Shown: positions 1 to 11,263, counted from the stretch's first letter. The stretch is DNA of 64,000 nucleotides from Catenaria anguillulae PL171 (GCA_002102555.1 MCFL01000037.1:209282-273281); one strand, 5' to 3'. Made by a program: numbers and translations. Notes: generated from the letters alone by a model not told the origin.

Positions 1-764
1 GTCGGGTACGTTGCAGTTGGGATTCCTTACTTACACTTGTCCATTGTCATTGGGTGACCTTTGCTCAGCTTGCCCCTTTGGTTCCGTATGCAGCTCCAAC
101 ATCTGCCGCTACACAAGTCGCCATGCCCATGCCGCAGCCCATGTCCATGACGCTTCCCATGCCCATGCCCACACCTCAGCAACAGCAGCAGCAGCAACAA
201 TTGACGACAATGACCCACCAATTTATGCCCGTCGCACCGCCACCGCCTCCGACTGCTGCCGCGATGGCCACGGCAGCCATGAACAACCAGCTGCCGCTGC
301 AAGACCCGCAACCCGCCTGGCTTGTTCGCAACGACGCAGCGTCCACGACGGCAGTGCCTAAACAGCCCGCAAATGTGACCTCCTCTTTGGCGGTAGCGCC
401 CATGATGGACCGACCACTAACCTTTGCCACTCTGTGTACCACTGCGCAACTCGACCTCGCCTTGCTCGTAACTCACACTCTGTACGACACGTGGAAATGG
501 GACCCAAAGGCCGCGCTGACTGCACTGGCGCTGATTCGCCTGGGCATTCCCCTCACCGACAAGCACGTGCAGCGGACCACGGTGCGTATCGGCACAAGTG
601 ACGGCATCATTGAGTTGCAGCGAGTGGTGATTACCGCGGGCCAATGGAAGATTGAAGCCGATGGGTTGAATGTGGACGAGGCAATGCGCACGGCGGCTGC
701 TCAGGTGCTTGTGATGGATGCGGCGAGCGAAAAGGCAAAGGCAGCCAGCGCACCTCAACAGTAA
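1..764 (+). CDS. 3' part of an unrecognised gene with a dsRBD-like tail
   Basis: The frame is open from the left edge and ends with TAA at 762-764. An intron fits well at 6-68 (GTACGT donor, GCTCAG acceptor, 63 bp), leaving five exon bases at the edge and a last exon of 69-764 (231 codons). The product begins with a Pro/Met/Ala-rich disordered stretch and a Gln run encoded by CAG/CAA repeats near 178-201. It ends in a folded-looking domain of about 110 residues. The end of that domain (a Gly, then an Ala-rich helix, AAAQVL) resembles the last strand and helix of a double-stranded RNA-binding fold, but the match is weak and no RNA-contacting Lys pair is obvious. No family is recognised. The 5' part lies outside the window. 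Confidence 0.5.
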   Translation, partial: RVRCSWDSLLTLVHCHWVTFAQLAPLVPYAAPTSAATQVAMPMPQPMSMTLPMPMPTPQQQQQQQQLTTMTHQFMPVAPPPPPTAAAMATAAMNNQLPLQDPQPAWLVRNDAASTTAVPKQPANVTSSLAVAPMMDRPLTFATLCTTAQLDLALLVTHTLYDTWKWDPKAALTALALIRLGIPLTDKHVQRTTVRIGTSDGIIELQRVVITAGQWKIEADGLNVDEAMRTAAAQVLVMDAASEKAKAASAPQQ

Positions 765-1221
765 CCAGCCGGTGATTTTTATTTCGTCTTTCATCACCCC
801 AAATTCGTGGATGTGTCGTGTATCGCGGCCACATGGCACCCAAGCTGTATTGCATTGGAGTTGGCGCACTGTGAATTGCTTGGTGACCATCAAGAGCAGA
901 CAAGCGTCCGTTTTTCGTCGCATCAAGTTGCCTGTTCACTTCAGTCTCGCCGTTTGCTGAGTAGGCCTGCATGGCTTGTCATGTTTATTCGGACTCGTGC
1001 TTTGCCATTTTCGTTTGTCACTCCTACCATCTCTCGCGGCTGCATTTCGTCATTGTCTATTTGGTCCTTGATCTTTTTTCTAAACATATTGCTGCAGCAA
1101 GCTATCTTTCTGTTTCACAAGGAACGCAAGAACAGTATAAACAAGACTCACGTCGCATTCAATCACATTACCCGAAATTCTCGCATGCATGACGACATTG
1201 CATAATGGAGCTTGAAGTTGA
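765..1221. other. intergenic, no gene seen
   Basis: AT-richer DNA between the end of the first gene and the convergent 3' end of the first LDWW gene. It holds only short open frames without features and probably contains both 3' UTRs. Confidence 0.5.
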
Positions 1222-3626
1222 TCAATCTTGCTCCACCTTCAACTTGACAACTGCTTTCTCGTCAATCAAACCAGACCTGGCCCACCACACCTTTGCTCGT
1301 CTCGTCACCTCGATGTCACCTTCGGAAATTGACGTGGGACATACAATTGGGATTCCTGAGGCCACCTTGAACCACTCGAGAACATCGCATTGCCCCATCT
1401 CACTCGCCTTCTCAATACACTCATACACATCTTCTAACTCGTAGGAATAGCCAGCCTGCTTGCGGTAGTCCAACAGATCGACGCATTCACCGAAGTGCTC
1501 AATCGCATTGTACGGCGAGAACAGCTCAAATGACGCATTGTTGAGCACATACTGCAGATAATGGGCATGAACGGGTTGTGGTATGGCCCACGGTTGACCG
1601 GCATCTTGGCAACGCGAGGCAAGTTTGCTCGCCACCACGTCAACGACATGGCATGGTTGTCGATGTCGAAGCCGTAACGTGCATGGACGCTGCTCAGGGT
1701 AGATTCGTCGGGATACTTGTCGCTCGACCAGGCCTTGACGAAATCCTCCTCGGATGCTCTGGTCGAGCGCAGCAGCCAGTCAAGCACATCGACTCGGCCG
1801 TTAATGCTAGCCGCATGAATGCAGGCGGCGAAATCCACGGGCTGCCCTGCATTGACCCACACCTTGAGCGTGGCCAATTTGGATGGGGCGTCGCATTGAA
1901 CGAAACAGGAATCGCAAGCGTACAAGTAGGGTTGCCCATGATTCAAGTCATACACGTCCTTGAGCCACCCAGACTTGTGTGCCCACCAGTCAATTACATC
2001 CACTCGACCGTCAGAGAAGGCACGCCAGACCCTGCGCCAGACCATACTAGTCGGAATAGGACTTGCTGGCGTGACCGGCGGAATGCGCTCTGTAAGCCAA
2101 TCCAAGACATGGACATGGCCCGCCTGACTTGCCGACTGAAACGGCTTGCTCCAATCCTCCATGGTCATGTCCTTTGCAAACCCATTCATAAACATCCATT
2201 CCAAGACATCGAGGCGCCCGTAGTATGCGGCCGAGCCAAAGACTTTGGCCCGTTTGTTATCGCCGGGAGCTGGGAACTGGAATCCATTTGCGAGCAGCCA
2301 GTCCAGAATATCGACACCTACTGTACCGCATCCTTGCGAAATATCGTATGGATCACATCCAAAATACCATCCCGGCATGTCTGGAATGGACGGGTCCACG
2401 TTGGCATGAATCCACTGCAGCAGCTCCAGCTTGCCGGATTGCAACGACGACCGCACCAATTGGTTGCGCGATCCCAACAGGTACCCGCGGCTGTGAAGCT
2501 CTTTGACAAGCTCCACTTGGCCCTTTTCGCAAGCATTTTGAGAAACATCCCTGTTTCCATCCGCAAATTGAAGCATATCAAACGCCCGAAGCCAATCAAG
2601 ACCAAGACCACGACTCACCACTTTGTAGCACATAGACAGGATCTCTGACTTGTGGAATTCACGCAAACACTCGTCAAGGCATTGCCGCCACGCCTCCATC
2701 ACCAAGGGTTGGCTCTTGCACCATTCCAGCGCGGCAACATGACCCGAGTCGAACAAGGTCAAGAACACACTGGCCCAGTGCTTGCGTGGTTGCGACCACG
2801 CCTCCATAACGAGGTGATGATTTCCACACCATTCTAATACTGTGACCTGGCCGCCAGAGAAGGCCGCCGAGATGACTTGAATCCAATCAATCCTTGCCTG
2901 AAAGTGAAAGAACCACCAATCCAGGACGTGAACATGTCCGTTTCGTGCGGCAGCCACAGCGGCATCTGCACCGGCCGAAGCCATCCACGTTGTATCTGCA
3001 TTGCGCAGAATCCAATCCAAGATATCGACTCGCCCATTTCGCGACGCATGCACAGCAATGCCAGCAAGGGTATGGTTGCTGTCCACCTCCAGCCCGAGGT
3101 TCTGCCATCCACGTGTCTTCCACCACTCGAGCCACATGTGCTCCAGTGGGTCGCAAAATGCCTCCATCAGATCGTACTCGTCCAAATCCCAATTCAAAAG
3201 CAATTTCGATTCATCAAGCCACCATTCCACGATGTGCGTAGTGTCGAATTTCATCGCCAACGGGAGCAACTCGGACGAGTCGTACTTGAGCGGGCGACCG
3301 CGGGGCTGCTTGCTCCACTGATGCATCAGTTTGAGGAGGTGCAGATCGCCGCACTTTGTCGCCAGGTTCATGTCAATGTGCGGCATGTGCAACAAGGCAA
3401 CTTTGGTCGCGAGCGGCACATGGGTGCGTGAGAGGACGTTGAGTGGTTGCAGGATGGCGGTCGGGTGCCACAGCGACGATGAGGTGGCGATGAGGCGGAT
3501 CATGAGAATGACGATTGGGTAGATCAGGTCGATTGGGAGTGAAGGCATGTCCACGGGCTGGTCGACGGCGGCATTCATGGTGGATAGCGTATTCATTTCA
3601 ATGGGTTCGGCATTCATGTCTACCAT
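1222..3626 (-). CDS. LDWW-family ankyrin-like repeat protein 1 (one frame break)
   Basis: The first ATG of the open frame is at 3626, and ATGs at 3617 and below are alternatives. The N-terminal module is shared with the paralogues: a Leu/Ile-rich segment, then LSRTHVPL, then SKQPRGRPLKY. It is followed by about 15 degenerate ankyrin-like repeats with cores such as GRVDILDW, GHVHVLDWW and GRLDVLEW. The conserved MPVNRGPY block is interrupted after Pro at about 1570-1580. The remaining 120 codons (HAHYLQYVLNNASFEL to the WWARSGL cap) continue one frame away. Adding one T to the TT run at 1570-1571 (minus strand) restores the paralogue pattern, so this looks like a sequence error more than decay. 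The repeat class implies protein-protein interaction; the partner is unknown. Bases 2206-2435 are nearly identical to part of LDWW-6. Confidence 0.8.
2206..2435 (-). repeat. near-identical tract shared with LDWW-6 (copy A)
   Basis: This 230-bp coding segment aligns without gaps to 19454-19683 with about nine mismatches by eye. The rest of the two genes is clearly more diverged. Confidence 0.8.
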
Positions 3627-3739
3627 TGCGACAAGTCTACGGCCCTCAAGCAAATTTTGCAAGAAAGCCCGAGCCGGCCAGCTGACTTGAAGTCATAAAC
3701 AAATACACGTATGGAAGTTGACGCGAAGGTGATTGAGGG

Positions 3740-5557
3740 ATGATGTGTCGAATCAGCGGCGGCCTGGGTAATTGGCTGACCCTTGGCTGTCGTCCCACAC
3801 GTTGGGCCAGTCACGGCCATCAGGTACATCTAATGTTGAATCGGGACTCGAGACTAGCATTGGCGAGGCTCTGGGCGACGAATGTCATATGCGGCCATGT
3901 CCGTGTCGGAAATTGGTATGGGAACTCCGTACCAGCGCCTGTAGCGAGTCAAGAAGACTATTTCGGCCACCCACACTCTCCGCTCTCCAGAAAACGACAG
4001 ACGTTGGCAGGAAATCTTTCGCGACAGTGTGTCTCGCAAGGCTCGACGCAGTCTCACGCCATGGCAAGTCTCCGCAGCCATGTCTGATCTGGAGATCCAC
4101 CAAGTACAACGTCGGGCCTTCCTCTTGGCCATTCGTCCCTCGGCGCTGTCCAAATGAATCGGGTATCTCCTCATCCGTTGCCGCACAGGCGGTCGCGCAC
4201 CACTCGCGCACGCCCAAGTCGGCCGTCGTTTCCGTCATTCATCTGCCTCGAGACTGTCGGTGCAACCAATCTGCCGCTGCTCGACTCGCAAGGCCAAACG
4301 GGGTCCGGCACACGGTTCCATCCGCTCACCAAAGTGCTCAAGGCCTACCAGACTCACACGCGACTCAGACGTGTGGCCTGAGAGATCTATCATCTGGCCG
4401 AAGACGACTTTGCAAACGAGACCGGGCATTATGTGCTTGTGGTGCCCATGGCTCTCATTCTCGGCATACGTGGCGCCGACGGTGAAATGTGTACGCAGTG
4501 CCACCCGCGGGATTGCCACTGTCAGCGGCATGATTCGTGGCCAATCGATTGTTGACATGCGCACGTGGTACCGGGGCTTCAATCGCTCTGTGACAGAACT
4601 AGGCGGCGGAAATTTCACGATTACGGGTCACATGGCACGGCCCTCTCCCTGTTCCGTGCGCGTGACCGAGCTTGCTGTTGGTTACTGGACAGCGACATTT
4701 TGGCGCGATCTGTCGGCGCTCATGACCGACGGATACGTTCGAGACAAGAGCCAGATGTAATCGGACGTGGATATCATGGTAGTCCTCACAAAGGCAGGTG
4801 AAAGGTTGACGGACGAGGAGCTCATGAACGTACTCAAGCTTGAACACGTTGTAAGCACGACCGGCTTTGAGTGCCTGGATTCTAAGGGGAATGCGATCGT
4901 GTATTAGGCGCACCAAGATATTATGGACGATTGGTCCCGTGCCCGGCGGGCCGCGTATGCGCCTTGCCACGCGGATGCGAACGGTGCCCATTCATTTGGA
5001 CAAACTGAAAAATCAAGCGCGATTTGCAATTCGAGTTTGCACGGGGCCAGCATCGATTTGCTGGCTTGGCGAGGACCGAGCTCGTGGCACACTTTGTGCA
5101 TGGAGGATAGGTCCCTCAGTCGCAACTTGGAGCCGGCATCGCCGTGGTTGCTCGGGGCAACAGTGACACGGTGGCAGATTCGGGCTCAATTGAACCCGCA
5201 GAATTCAAGAACCAGCTGGATATGCCCTTGCCGCGCATGTTTCACGAGGTTCAGATCGAGGCAAAGGCGCAGGCATTAGCGGAGAAGTGGGATAGTGTCA
5301 GCAAGCTCTCGATTGAGGACATGTGAGCGGCAGATTTGGATGCAGTTAAGCAGGCAGTCAAGGCGTACTTGGCAGAATGGGAGAGGAAGATCGAGAGAGA
5401 CCAGAGTGACGCCAGAGTGACGCCGGCGAGCAAGAGTCGGAAAGTGCAAGTGGCAGTGACCATGAGGAGTCGGAAAGTGAGTCGAGCGACGCAAGTGGGA
5501 ATCAAGAGGATGGTGAGAAGCAAGATATGGCAATGGCGTTTTACGGCCCTTGTTTGA
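3740..5557 (+). pseudogene. decayed or heavily mis-sequenced gene, family not recognised
   Basis: No single frame is open across this stretch, but plus-strand segments in changing frames look like protein. One is hydrophobic (LVVPMALILGIRGADGEM, about 4428-4490). Others are SVTELGGGNFTITGH near 4590, KAGERLTDEELMNVLKLEHV near 4795-4850 followed by an in-frame TAG, and LDMPLPRMFHEVQIEAKAQA near 5215-5275 with a TGA soon after. A Ser/Glu/Asp-rich acidic tail runs from 5420 to 5530. The segments are collinear and on the strand opposite the flanking LDWW genes, as expected for one interrupted gene. At least five frame changes plus stop codons make a functional product unlikely. No family was recognised, and the start is uncertain. 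Confidence 0.35.
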
Positions 5558-5793
5558 CGTTGTGATAGTTTCCTTTTTTTGTCAACTTCCAGCTAGTCTA
5601 TGTTGCTACCAACTCGATTGTATTGGTATGATATCCTGGAGCCCACGCTTGTTGAATGTTTTATGTATGTCGAGAATCTTGAGGTCCGTGTCCGAGTCGG
5701 GTCAGGCGGTATGTATAGAAGCGAGAATGACAGTTTCATTATTCTCCGGTACGCATACATTGGAGTCAAAACACCGTCTTGCAAGACACATCT

Positions 5794-8256
5794 TCACACT
5801 TTCATTTGGGCAATTTCCTTTTCACTCACCAGTCCCGACTTCGCCCACCAATGCTTTGCCCGTTTGGAAATCCTCTCCTCTCCGTGAGCAATCACTTGAG
5901 GACACTTCATCGCGGTTCCCATTTCTCGTTTCCACCAATCGAGCACGTGACACATGCCTTGCCAACTCGCCTCTATCAAGCACAAATCCAAGTCCACAAC
6001 GCTCAAATTGCCCTTGTTGCGTCGAAACTCCAATACTGACAAGTAGCCTCGCTCGGACGCCGTAACCGTGTCCAAGAGCGCAAACGACGTGTTGTGCAAC
6101 ACATGCTCAAGAATGTGGGCATGAAGTGGGTCAATGTATGGGCCACGGTTGACGGGCATGCGGCAGACATGGGCGAGGTTTGCGCGCCACCACAACAGCG
6201 AGCCTGCATGGGATGCATCATCCAGTTCGACGTCGTCGTCATCGTCATCATCGCCGTTGCCGTTGCTGCCTTCTGCGTACTCTGAGCTGGTCCACGCTTG
6301 CACAAAGAGGCCGATCGGAAGTTTGGCCGTCTTGAGCAACCAATCAAGTAAGTCGATGCGGCCGTAGATGCTTGCCGTGTGAATGCACTTGGCCAAGTCC
6401 ATGGGCTGCTTTGCATCCATCCACACTTGAACCGCCGCGAGCTGCGCGGCATGCCTGCCTGTGTGATCCTTGATTGGATCCAGGAGTTCGCCGTCGTCGC
6501 TCCAGTTGCGCTTGCATGCGCGCAAGTAGGAATGGCTGTCGTCATCCGCGTCCAACCAGCTCTTGAGCGGCCCCGATTTGTGAAGCCACCACTCAATGAT
6601 ATCGACGCGACCAGCCTCGAAGGCATGGGAAAGCCTGTACGACTTGATACCTTCAATAGCAGGCAGCTTGGGAACGATTGCACTGAGCTGATTCAACCAC
6701 CAATCAAGAACATCCAAATGGCATCTCTTGGTTGCCTTGTTGAGCGCTCGGACGAAATACATGACTGGAAGCGTGCCAATAGAGCCAAGCGACGATGAAG
6801 GTCGAGCAAAGTTGTGAGCGAACCAGTCCAATACCTTGACGTTTCCCTTCTTACTTGCAATGACGAGGCATTCGCCCACATCCGTGTCGCGCACCTCTTC
6901 CATACATCCACTCGCGAGCAACCAGTCAAGGACGGCAATGTGCTCGGACTGCACAAGAATGTGACCAAGCGGACTCGGTTCATGATGCTCTTGTGTTTGC
7001 AGCTCGGAATGGCTTGATTGCTTGGAAGCCGGAACCTTGTACCCTCTGGCAACCAACCAATCCAAGACGGCCACATTCCCCACTTGGCTTGCCTTGGCGA
7101 ACAGATCATGGTCGAAAGCAAGGGCAGTTGAGTCGATGTTGGATTGAATCCAGTCGAGCAGCTCCAAGTTGCCTGAAACCATACTTGCCTCTATCAATTC
7201 TTTCCGCAAACCAACCAAATGCTGCTCGGTATGCAGAAGCTTGACCAACTCCAAGTCGCCCTTTGCACACGCCTGAACCGACGCCTCCTCTAACTCTTGG
7301 ACAAAAGGTATCAGGCCAAAGTCGGAAAACCATTCGGCAAGCCCATTGCGAATAGCTTCAGGGTACACCAACTCGTCAAACGACTTTGGGCGGACCTTGT
7401 GCAACCTCTCCCTTTGTAGTCCCTTTATTACCTGCGGGTGCTGCTTGCACCATTCCAACACTTCAACTTGCTTTCCTTGAACCGCCGCTGAAAACACAAA
7501 TCTCAGGTCGGGTTCAGCAATCAATCCAGCGCGGGACTGCGCAATCCACCAGTCCAAGACGTGCACATGCCCGCCCTCAGCGGCTACCTTGATCGCATCG
7601 TCGCTATCCGCCTCTTGCACAATCCACTTGGCACCCACATTCTCTAGCAACCAATCCAGCACATCCATTCTGCCTTGGCGGCATGCTTGCACAATCACAT
7701 GCGCGAATTCAGCCGGTTCGTCCAGATACGGAAACCCGCGAGTTTTCCACCACTTGAGCCACTGCATCGCATCTTGGCCGCAAAATGCCTTGACCAACTT
7801 GCGGCTGTTCCAGTCCCAATGCACAATCAATCCGCTCATGTCTAGCCACCATTCAAGCACATTGACTTTGCCACATTCAAGCGCAATGGCAGCAATGCTG
7901 GCAGACGCATAGTTGATCGGGCGTCCGTTGGGCTGCGTGCTCCACTGCAGCATGAAATCGAGCAAGGCAACGTCGCCGCGTTCAGTGGCCCACGTCAGGT
8001 CGACGTCAGGGAGGTTGATGAGGGCAGCTTTGGTGACGAGCGGGACGGCCGCACGTGAGAGAACCGCGAGCGGCTGGTAAATGGCGGCTGGCTGCCACAG
8101 CGAGGCGGCCGCGACGAGATGGACGCAAATGGCGAGAATGGGCTCGGCAAGGTCGACGGTGAGCGGCGGCGGCAGCGCCGGCTGGTCGGCGGCAGTAGTC
8201 ATTGTCAAGTCAAATGAAGGAGCGAATTGCTCAGGCTGTTTGCATTGCGATTGCAT
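5794..8256 (-). CDS. LDWW-family ankyrin-like repeat protein 2
   Basis: An uninterrupted 820-codon frame from ATG 8256; MTTAADQ, about 18 codons in, is an alternative start that aligns better with the paralogues. The N-terminal module (VDLAEPILAICVHLVAAASL, then PLAVLSR and VPLVTKAAL) matches LDWW-1, -3, -4 and -6. Degenerate ankyrin-like repeats follow, with cores GHVHVLDWW, GRMDVLDWLL, KQVEVLEW, GNVAVLDWLV, GRVDIIEWWL and GRIDLLDWLL. An Asp run (residues about 655-662) sits in a loop between repeats just before SLLWWRANLAHVCRMPVNRG. The protein ends with the family cap RAKHWWAKSGLV. There is no signal peptide or transmembrane segment. It is the longest intact member. A scaffold or interaction role is inferred from the repeat class only. 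Confidence 0.85.
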   Translation of the reverse strand: MQSQCKQPEQFAPSFDLTMTTAADQPALPPPLTVDLAEPILAICVHLVAAASLWQPAAIYQPLAVLSRAAVPLVTKAALINLPDVDLTWATERGDVALLDFMLQWSTQPNGRPINYASASIAAIALECGKVNVLEWWLDMSGLIVHWDWNSRKLVKAFCGQDAMQWLKWWKTRGFPYLDEPAEFAHVIVQACRQGRMDVLDWLLENVGAKWIVQEADSDDAIKVAAEGGHVHVLDWWIAQSRAGLIAEPDLRFVFSAAVQGKQVEVLEWCKQHPQVIKGLQRERLHKVRPKSFDELVYPEAIRNGLAEWFSDFGLIPFVQELEEASVQACAKGDLELVKLLHTEQHLVGLRKELIEASMVSGNLELLDWIQSNIDSTALAFDHDLFAKASQVGNVAVLDWLVARGYKVPASKQSSHSELQTQEHHEPSPLGHILVQSEHIAVLDWLLASGCMEEVRDTDVGECLVIASKKGNVKVLDWFAHNFARPSSSLGSIGTLPVMYFVRALNKATKRCHLDVLDWWLNQLSAIVPKLPAIEGIKSYRLSHAFEAGRVDIIEWWLHKSGPLKSWLDADDDSHSYLRACKRNWSDDGELLDPIKDHTGRHAAQLAAVQVWMDAKQPMDLAKCIHTASIYGRIDLLDWLLKTAKLPIGLFVQAWTSSEYAEGSNGNGDDDDDDDVELDDASHAGSLLWWRANLAHVCRMPVNRGPYIDPLHAHILEHVLHNTSFALLDTVTASERGYLSVLEFRRNKGNLSVVDLDLCLIEASWQGMCHVLDWWKREMGTAMKCPQVIAHGEERISKRAKHWWAKSGLVSEKEIAQMKV

Positions 8257-8687
8257 GGATGTTGGGAGTGTTCCTGATATTTACCTCGTATTGATCGATC
8301 ATGAGTTGGGAGACGCTCCCTTTTGTCTGTACTGTCACATCAATTGTCCCCTTGCTGTTTGTTGATGGGGAGAATGCCGCCGCCGCTCCGCACATATCTA
8401 CACGGCCAATGAGTACAAACATAATTCTGACAGATACGCTCACCGTTGCGCTTCATGTCGGTTGCCAGCAAGTATCACGGCTGCTTCGCCCGGCTGTGTC
8501 GCAATTATTGCTTGGCACATCTATCAACTGGTGCGGACAGAACATGACTTGAAGCAGGTGAAAGCAAGAGTGACGATTCGTCGAGAGAGTGTCAGTGGGA
8601 CAGTGCAAGCAAGTTTTCTCTTGTATCGTGTATATAGGGAGGTGGATGCATCAGCAAAAGCATAAATATACAACATTTCTTGAGTGT
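8257..8687. other. spacer between LDWW-2 and LDWW-3
   Basis: Holds the presumed promoter and 5' UTR of LDWW-2 and the 3' flank of LDWW-3. No credible gene on either strand. Confidence 0.5.
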
Positions 8688-10847
8688 TCAACGGACTTTA
8701 ATGTTCACAATCTGTGACTGGTCCACCAATCCCGATTTTGCCCACCATTCCCTTCCTTCGCTCAAAACGGGCCTCTCACCAGTCAAGACCTCTTCTGGGC
8801 ACTCCATCTTCAGGCCCGAGGCTTTCCACCAATCGAGTGCAAGGCAGTTCCCATACTCGGTCGCCGCCGTCAAGCAACGATCCGCATCCTCCTCCAATTC
8901 GTGAACTCTGCCCGTTTGCTTCCAATACTCGAGCAAATCCACCAATCCATCATACTCTTCAATCGCATGAAATGGCTCGAGTAGCTCAAACGACGCATTG
9001 CCGACCATGTGCTTGAGATAATGGGCATGAATCGGATTCTCGTACGGCCCACGATTGACAGGCAGTGCAGCAACTTTGGGCAGGTTATCACGCCACCAGA
9101 CGAGGGAATCACTATGGTTGTCAACATCAAACCAATAATGCGCATACATGGTCTCTGCGTAGGTTTCATCAGGAAATGTAGCAGCATCGGACCAGGCCTT
9201 GACGAAATCGTCCTTAGACGCGATTGTTGAATGTAGCAACCAATCAAGCACATCGACTCGGCCACGAATACTTGCTTCGTGAATGCATTCGGCGTAGTCG
9301 ATGGGTCGGCCACCTTGATACCATGTCTTGAGCGCAGCCAATGAACGGCTCGGGTTGCGTGCGTACTGTGTGCAAGCTTCCAAGTAAGGCTTGCCGTGGT
9401 CCAAATCAAATGAGGCCTTGAGCAGTGAACCAGATTCCTTGAGCCACCATTCAATCACGTCAACATGCCCATTGGAGAAGGCATCGTGAAGGATTCGTGC
9501 GGGAATCGGGCGCCCTCGCTGTGGTCGTGACGCGGGCAAAGTCGGCGCACAGACCATTGAAATGATCTCGGCAAGCTTGCGCAACATGTCAATGTATCCG
9601 TTGCTGCTCGCTGATTCAAGGCAACCGCTCCAGTCACGCAGCGACATGCCGTGGGCAAAGCCATTCTCGAACAGCCAGTCAAGGGCCGCCCCGTTGTTTT
9701 CGGACACGGCGCAATAAAAGACGTATGCCCGCTTTTGACCGGGCTGGGGGATATCGTACCCATTGGCAACCAACCAGTCCAACAGATCGACCTTGCCCAG
9801 TTGGCAAGCCCTCTCATACGGACCCATCCAATCCCAACTGACATCAGATCCTGCCACGGATGGGTCAATCGTAGCCTGGATCCAATCGAGCAGCTGCACA
9901 TTGCCCGATTTCAAGGCCGATTGAATCAAGTTTCTGCGCGATCCAGTCAAGTGCCCCGTTGCGTGCAACTCCTTGACCAATTCCAAATCGCCCATCTCGC
10001 ACGCAACCACTTGAGTTTCCCTGGCTTTCTGAAGTGCCTCGGCTGCTTGCGGTTGTCTCTTGCACCACTCGAGCACTGCAACGTTGTTGTAATCGAATCC
10101 AGCCTTGACCACCTTAACCCAATCAATCGTGACTGGAATCGCGCCGCTCTGCACTTTTCCCAACCACCAGTCCATCACATCGACGTGTCCCTGCCGAGCG
10201 GCAGCGACAATTGCGCTGTCATAGTCATGGAAGGCAATACCTGCAATGCCCGTCGCACCCAGGTTCGCCAGCAACCAGTCCAAGATATCCAGTCGGCCAT
10301 CCTGGCTCGCAGCCATGGCCGAGTTTTCGAACGAGCCCCGATCCTTGAACCTTTGTGACGCGCTCGATTGCCACCATTTGTGCCAGTTGGCCCGGCCCTT
10401 GCCACACATGGCACCCGCCAGTTGGTATCCCGAAACCTCTGTCAAGTACAACCCAGGCTGGTTGAACAACCATTCGAGTACGCGGGGCGAATCCAGTTCC
10501 AATGCATTCTGTACAGTCTGCCACGAGCAGTAGTGCAAGGGCCGGCCCTCGGGCTCTTTGCTCCAATCCACCGTAAACTTGAGCAACTTGAGATTATCGT
10601 CACGAGCGGCCCACATGAGATCCACATCGGGCCGGTGCATGAGTGCGGCCTTGGTCACAAGCGGAGCGTAGGTGCGCGAGAGGAGCGTGGGCAGGCGGGT
10701 AGCGAGTGCGGATGCAGATGTTGCAGTGGTGGGCGGATGCTGCGGCGCAGAACGATTCAAGGAGCGGGCGGCCAGGTGGACGCAGAGTGCGAGGATGGGT
10801 TTGGCGCGGTCGAACGGGAGCAGCGGTGGCGAGGTTGCGGCCGCCAT
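8688..10847 (-). CDS. LDWW-family ankyrin-like repeat protein 3
   Basis: A 719-codon uninterrupted frame starting with ATG 10847. The N-terminal module is present but modified: it carries an Ala/Ser/Thr-rich insert before LLSRTYAPLVTKAAL. Repeat cores include GRLDILDWLL, GHVDVMDWWL, GNVQLLDWI, GKVDLLDWLV, GHVDVIEWWL and GRVDVLDWLL. Near the end come the family blocks PVNRGPYENPIHAHYL, NASFELLEP and the cap WWAKSGLVDQSQI. Lengths between repeats are irregular (roughly 28-45 residues), more variable than in classical ankyrins. The gene is oriented with LDWW-1 and LDWW-2, and the spacers between members exceed 400 bp, so each is probably transcribed separately. Confidence 0.85.
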   Translation of the reverse strand: MAAATSPPLLPFDRAKPILALCVHLAARSLNRSAPQHPPTTATSASALATRLPTLLSRTYAPLVTKAALMHRPDVDLMWAARDDNLKLLKFTVDWSKEPEGRPLHYCSWQTVQNALELDSPRVLEWLFNQPGLYLTEVSGYQLAGAMCGKGRANWHKWWQSSASQRFKDRGSFENSAMAASQDGRLDILDWLLANLGATGIAGIAFHDYDSAIVAAARQGHVDVMDWWLGKVQSGAIPVTIDWVKVVKAGFDYNNVAVLEWCKRQPQAAEALQKARETQVVACEMGDLELVKELHATGHLTGSRRNLIQSALKSGNVQLLDWIQATIDPSVAGSDVSWDWMGPYERACQLGKVDLLDWLVANGYDIPQPGQKRAYVFYCAVSENNGAALDWLFENGFAHGMSLRDWSGCLESASSNGYIDMLRKLAEIISMVCAPTLPASRPQRGRPIPARILHDAFSNGHVDVIEWWLKESGSLLKASFDLDHGKPYLEACTQYARNPSRSLAALKTWYQGGRPIDYAECIHEASIRGRVDVLDWLLHSTIASKDDFVKAWSDAATFPDETYAETMYAHYWFDVDNHSDSLVWWRDNLPKVAALPVNRGPYENPIHAHYLKHMVGNASFELLEPFHAIEEYDGLVDLLEYWKQTGRVHELEEDADRCLTAATEYGNCLALDWWKASGLKMECPEEVLTGERPVLSEGREWWAKSGLVDQSQIVNIKVR

Positions 10848-11263
10848 GGTGTTTGCGATAAAGATGGCGGTGGGCGAGGAGGGAGATCAGTTCATTGACT
10901 TGCGTGTGTAACCATGGAGGCTGCAGTGAACGCGTTGGATATGCATGCAATAGGTATTCATTACAAGTGGGTTGCAAGTTGCTACTAATGTACTTCTTGA
11001 CCATCGTGAACGGATCGGAGGACCCCATCAACCTTTTCAACGGTGCTATGATGTGAGCCGCTGAGTGGATAGGGTCAAGACGTTGGTAATCGATAAACAC
11101 AAAGTTACAGTCCAGTAATGGGTCGTGAGTGCAACAAAGTACCGAATACCTAGCGATTTACATCAAGAAATCTACGAAAATGTGCCCATTCCACGCGCAT
11201 ACACACGCACACATGCAACGCATTCCCACACGTTGCCACTCACCGGGCCCCCACTTGCCCACC
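10848..11263. other. spacer before TAM41
   Basis: Upstream flank of LDWW-3 and 3' flank of TAM41. A CACACGCACACA-like stretch near 11200-11215 is the only simple-sequence feature. No gene seen. Confidence 0.5.

Noticed and set aside
1578-2648. 356-codon plus-strand open frame across LDWW-1
   Set aside because: Antisense shadow of the repeat gene; the minus frame aligns to five paralogues.
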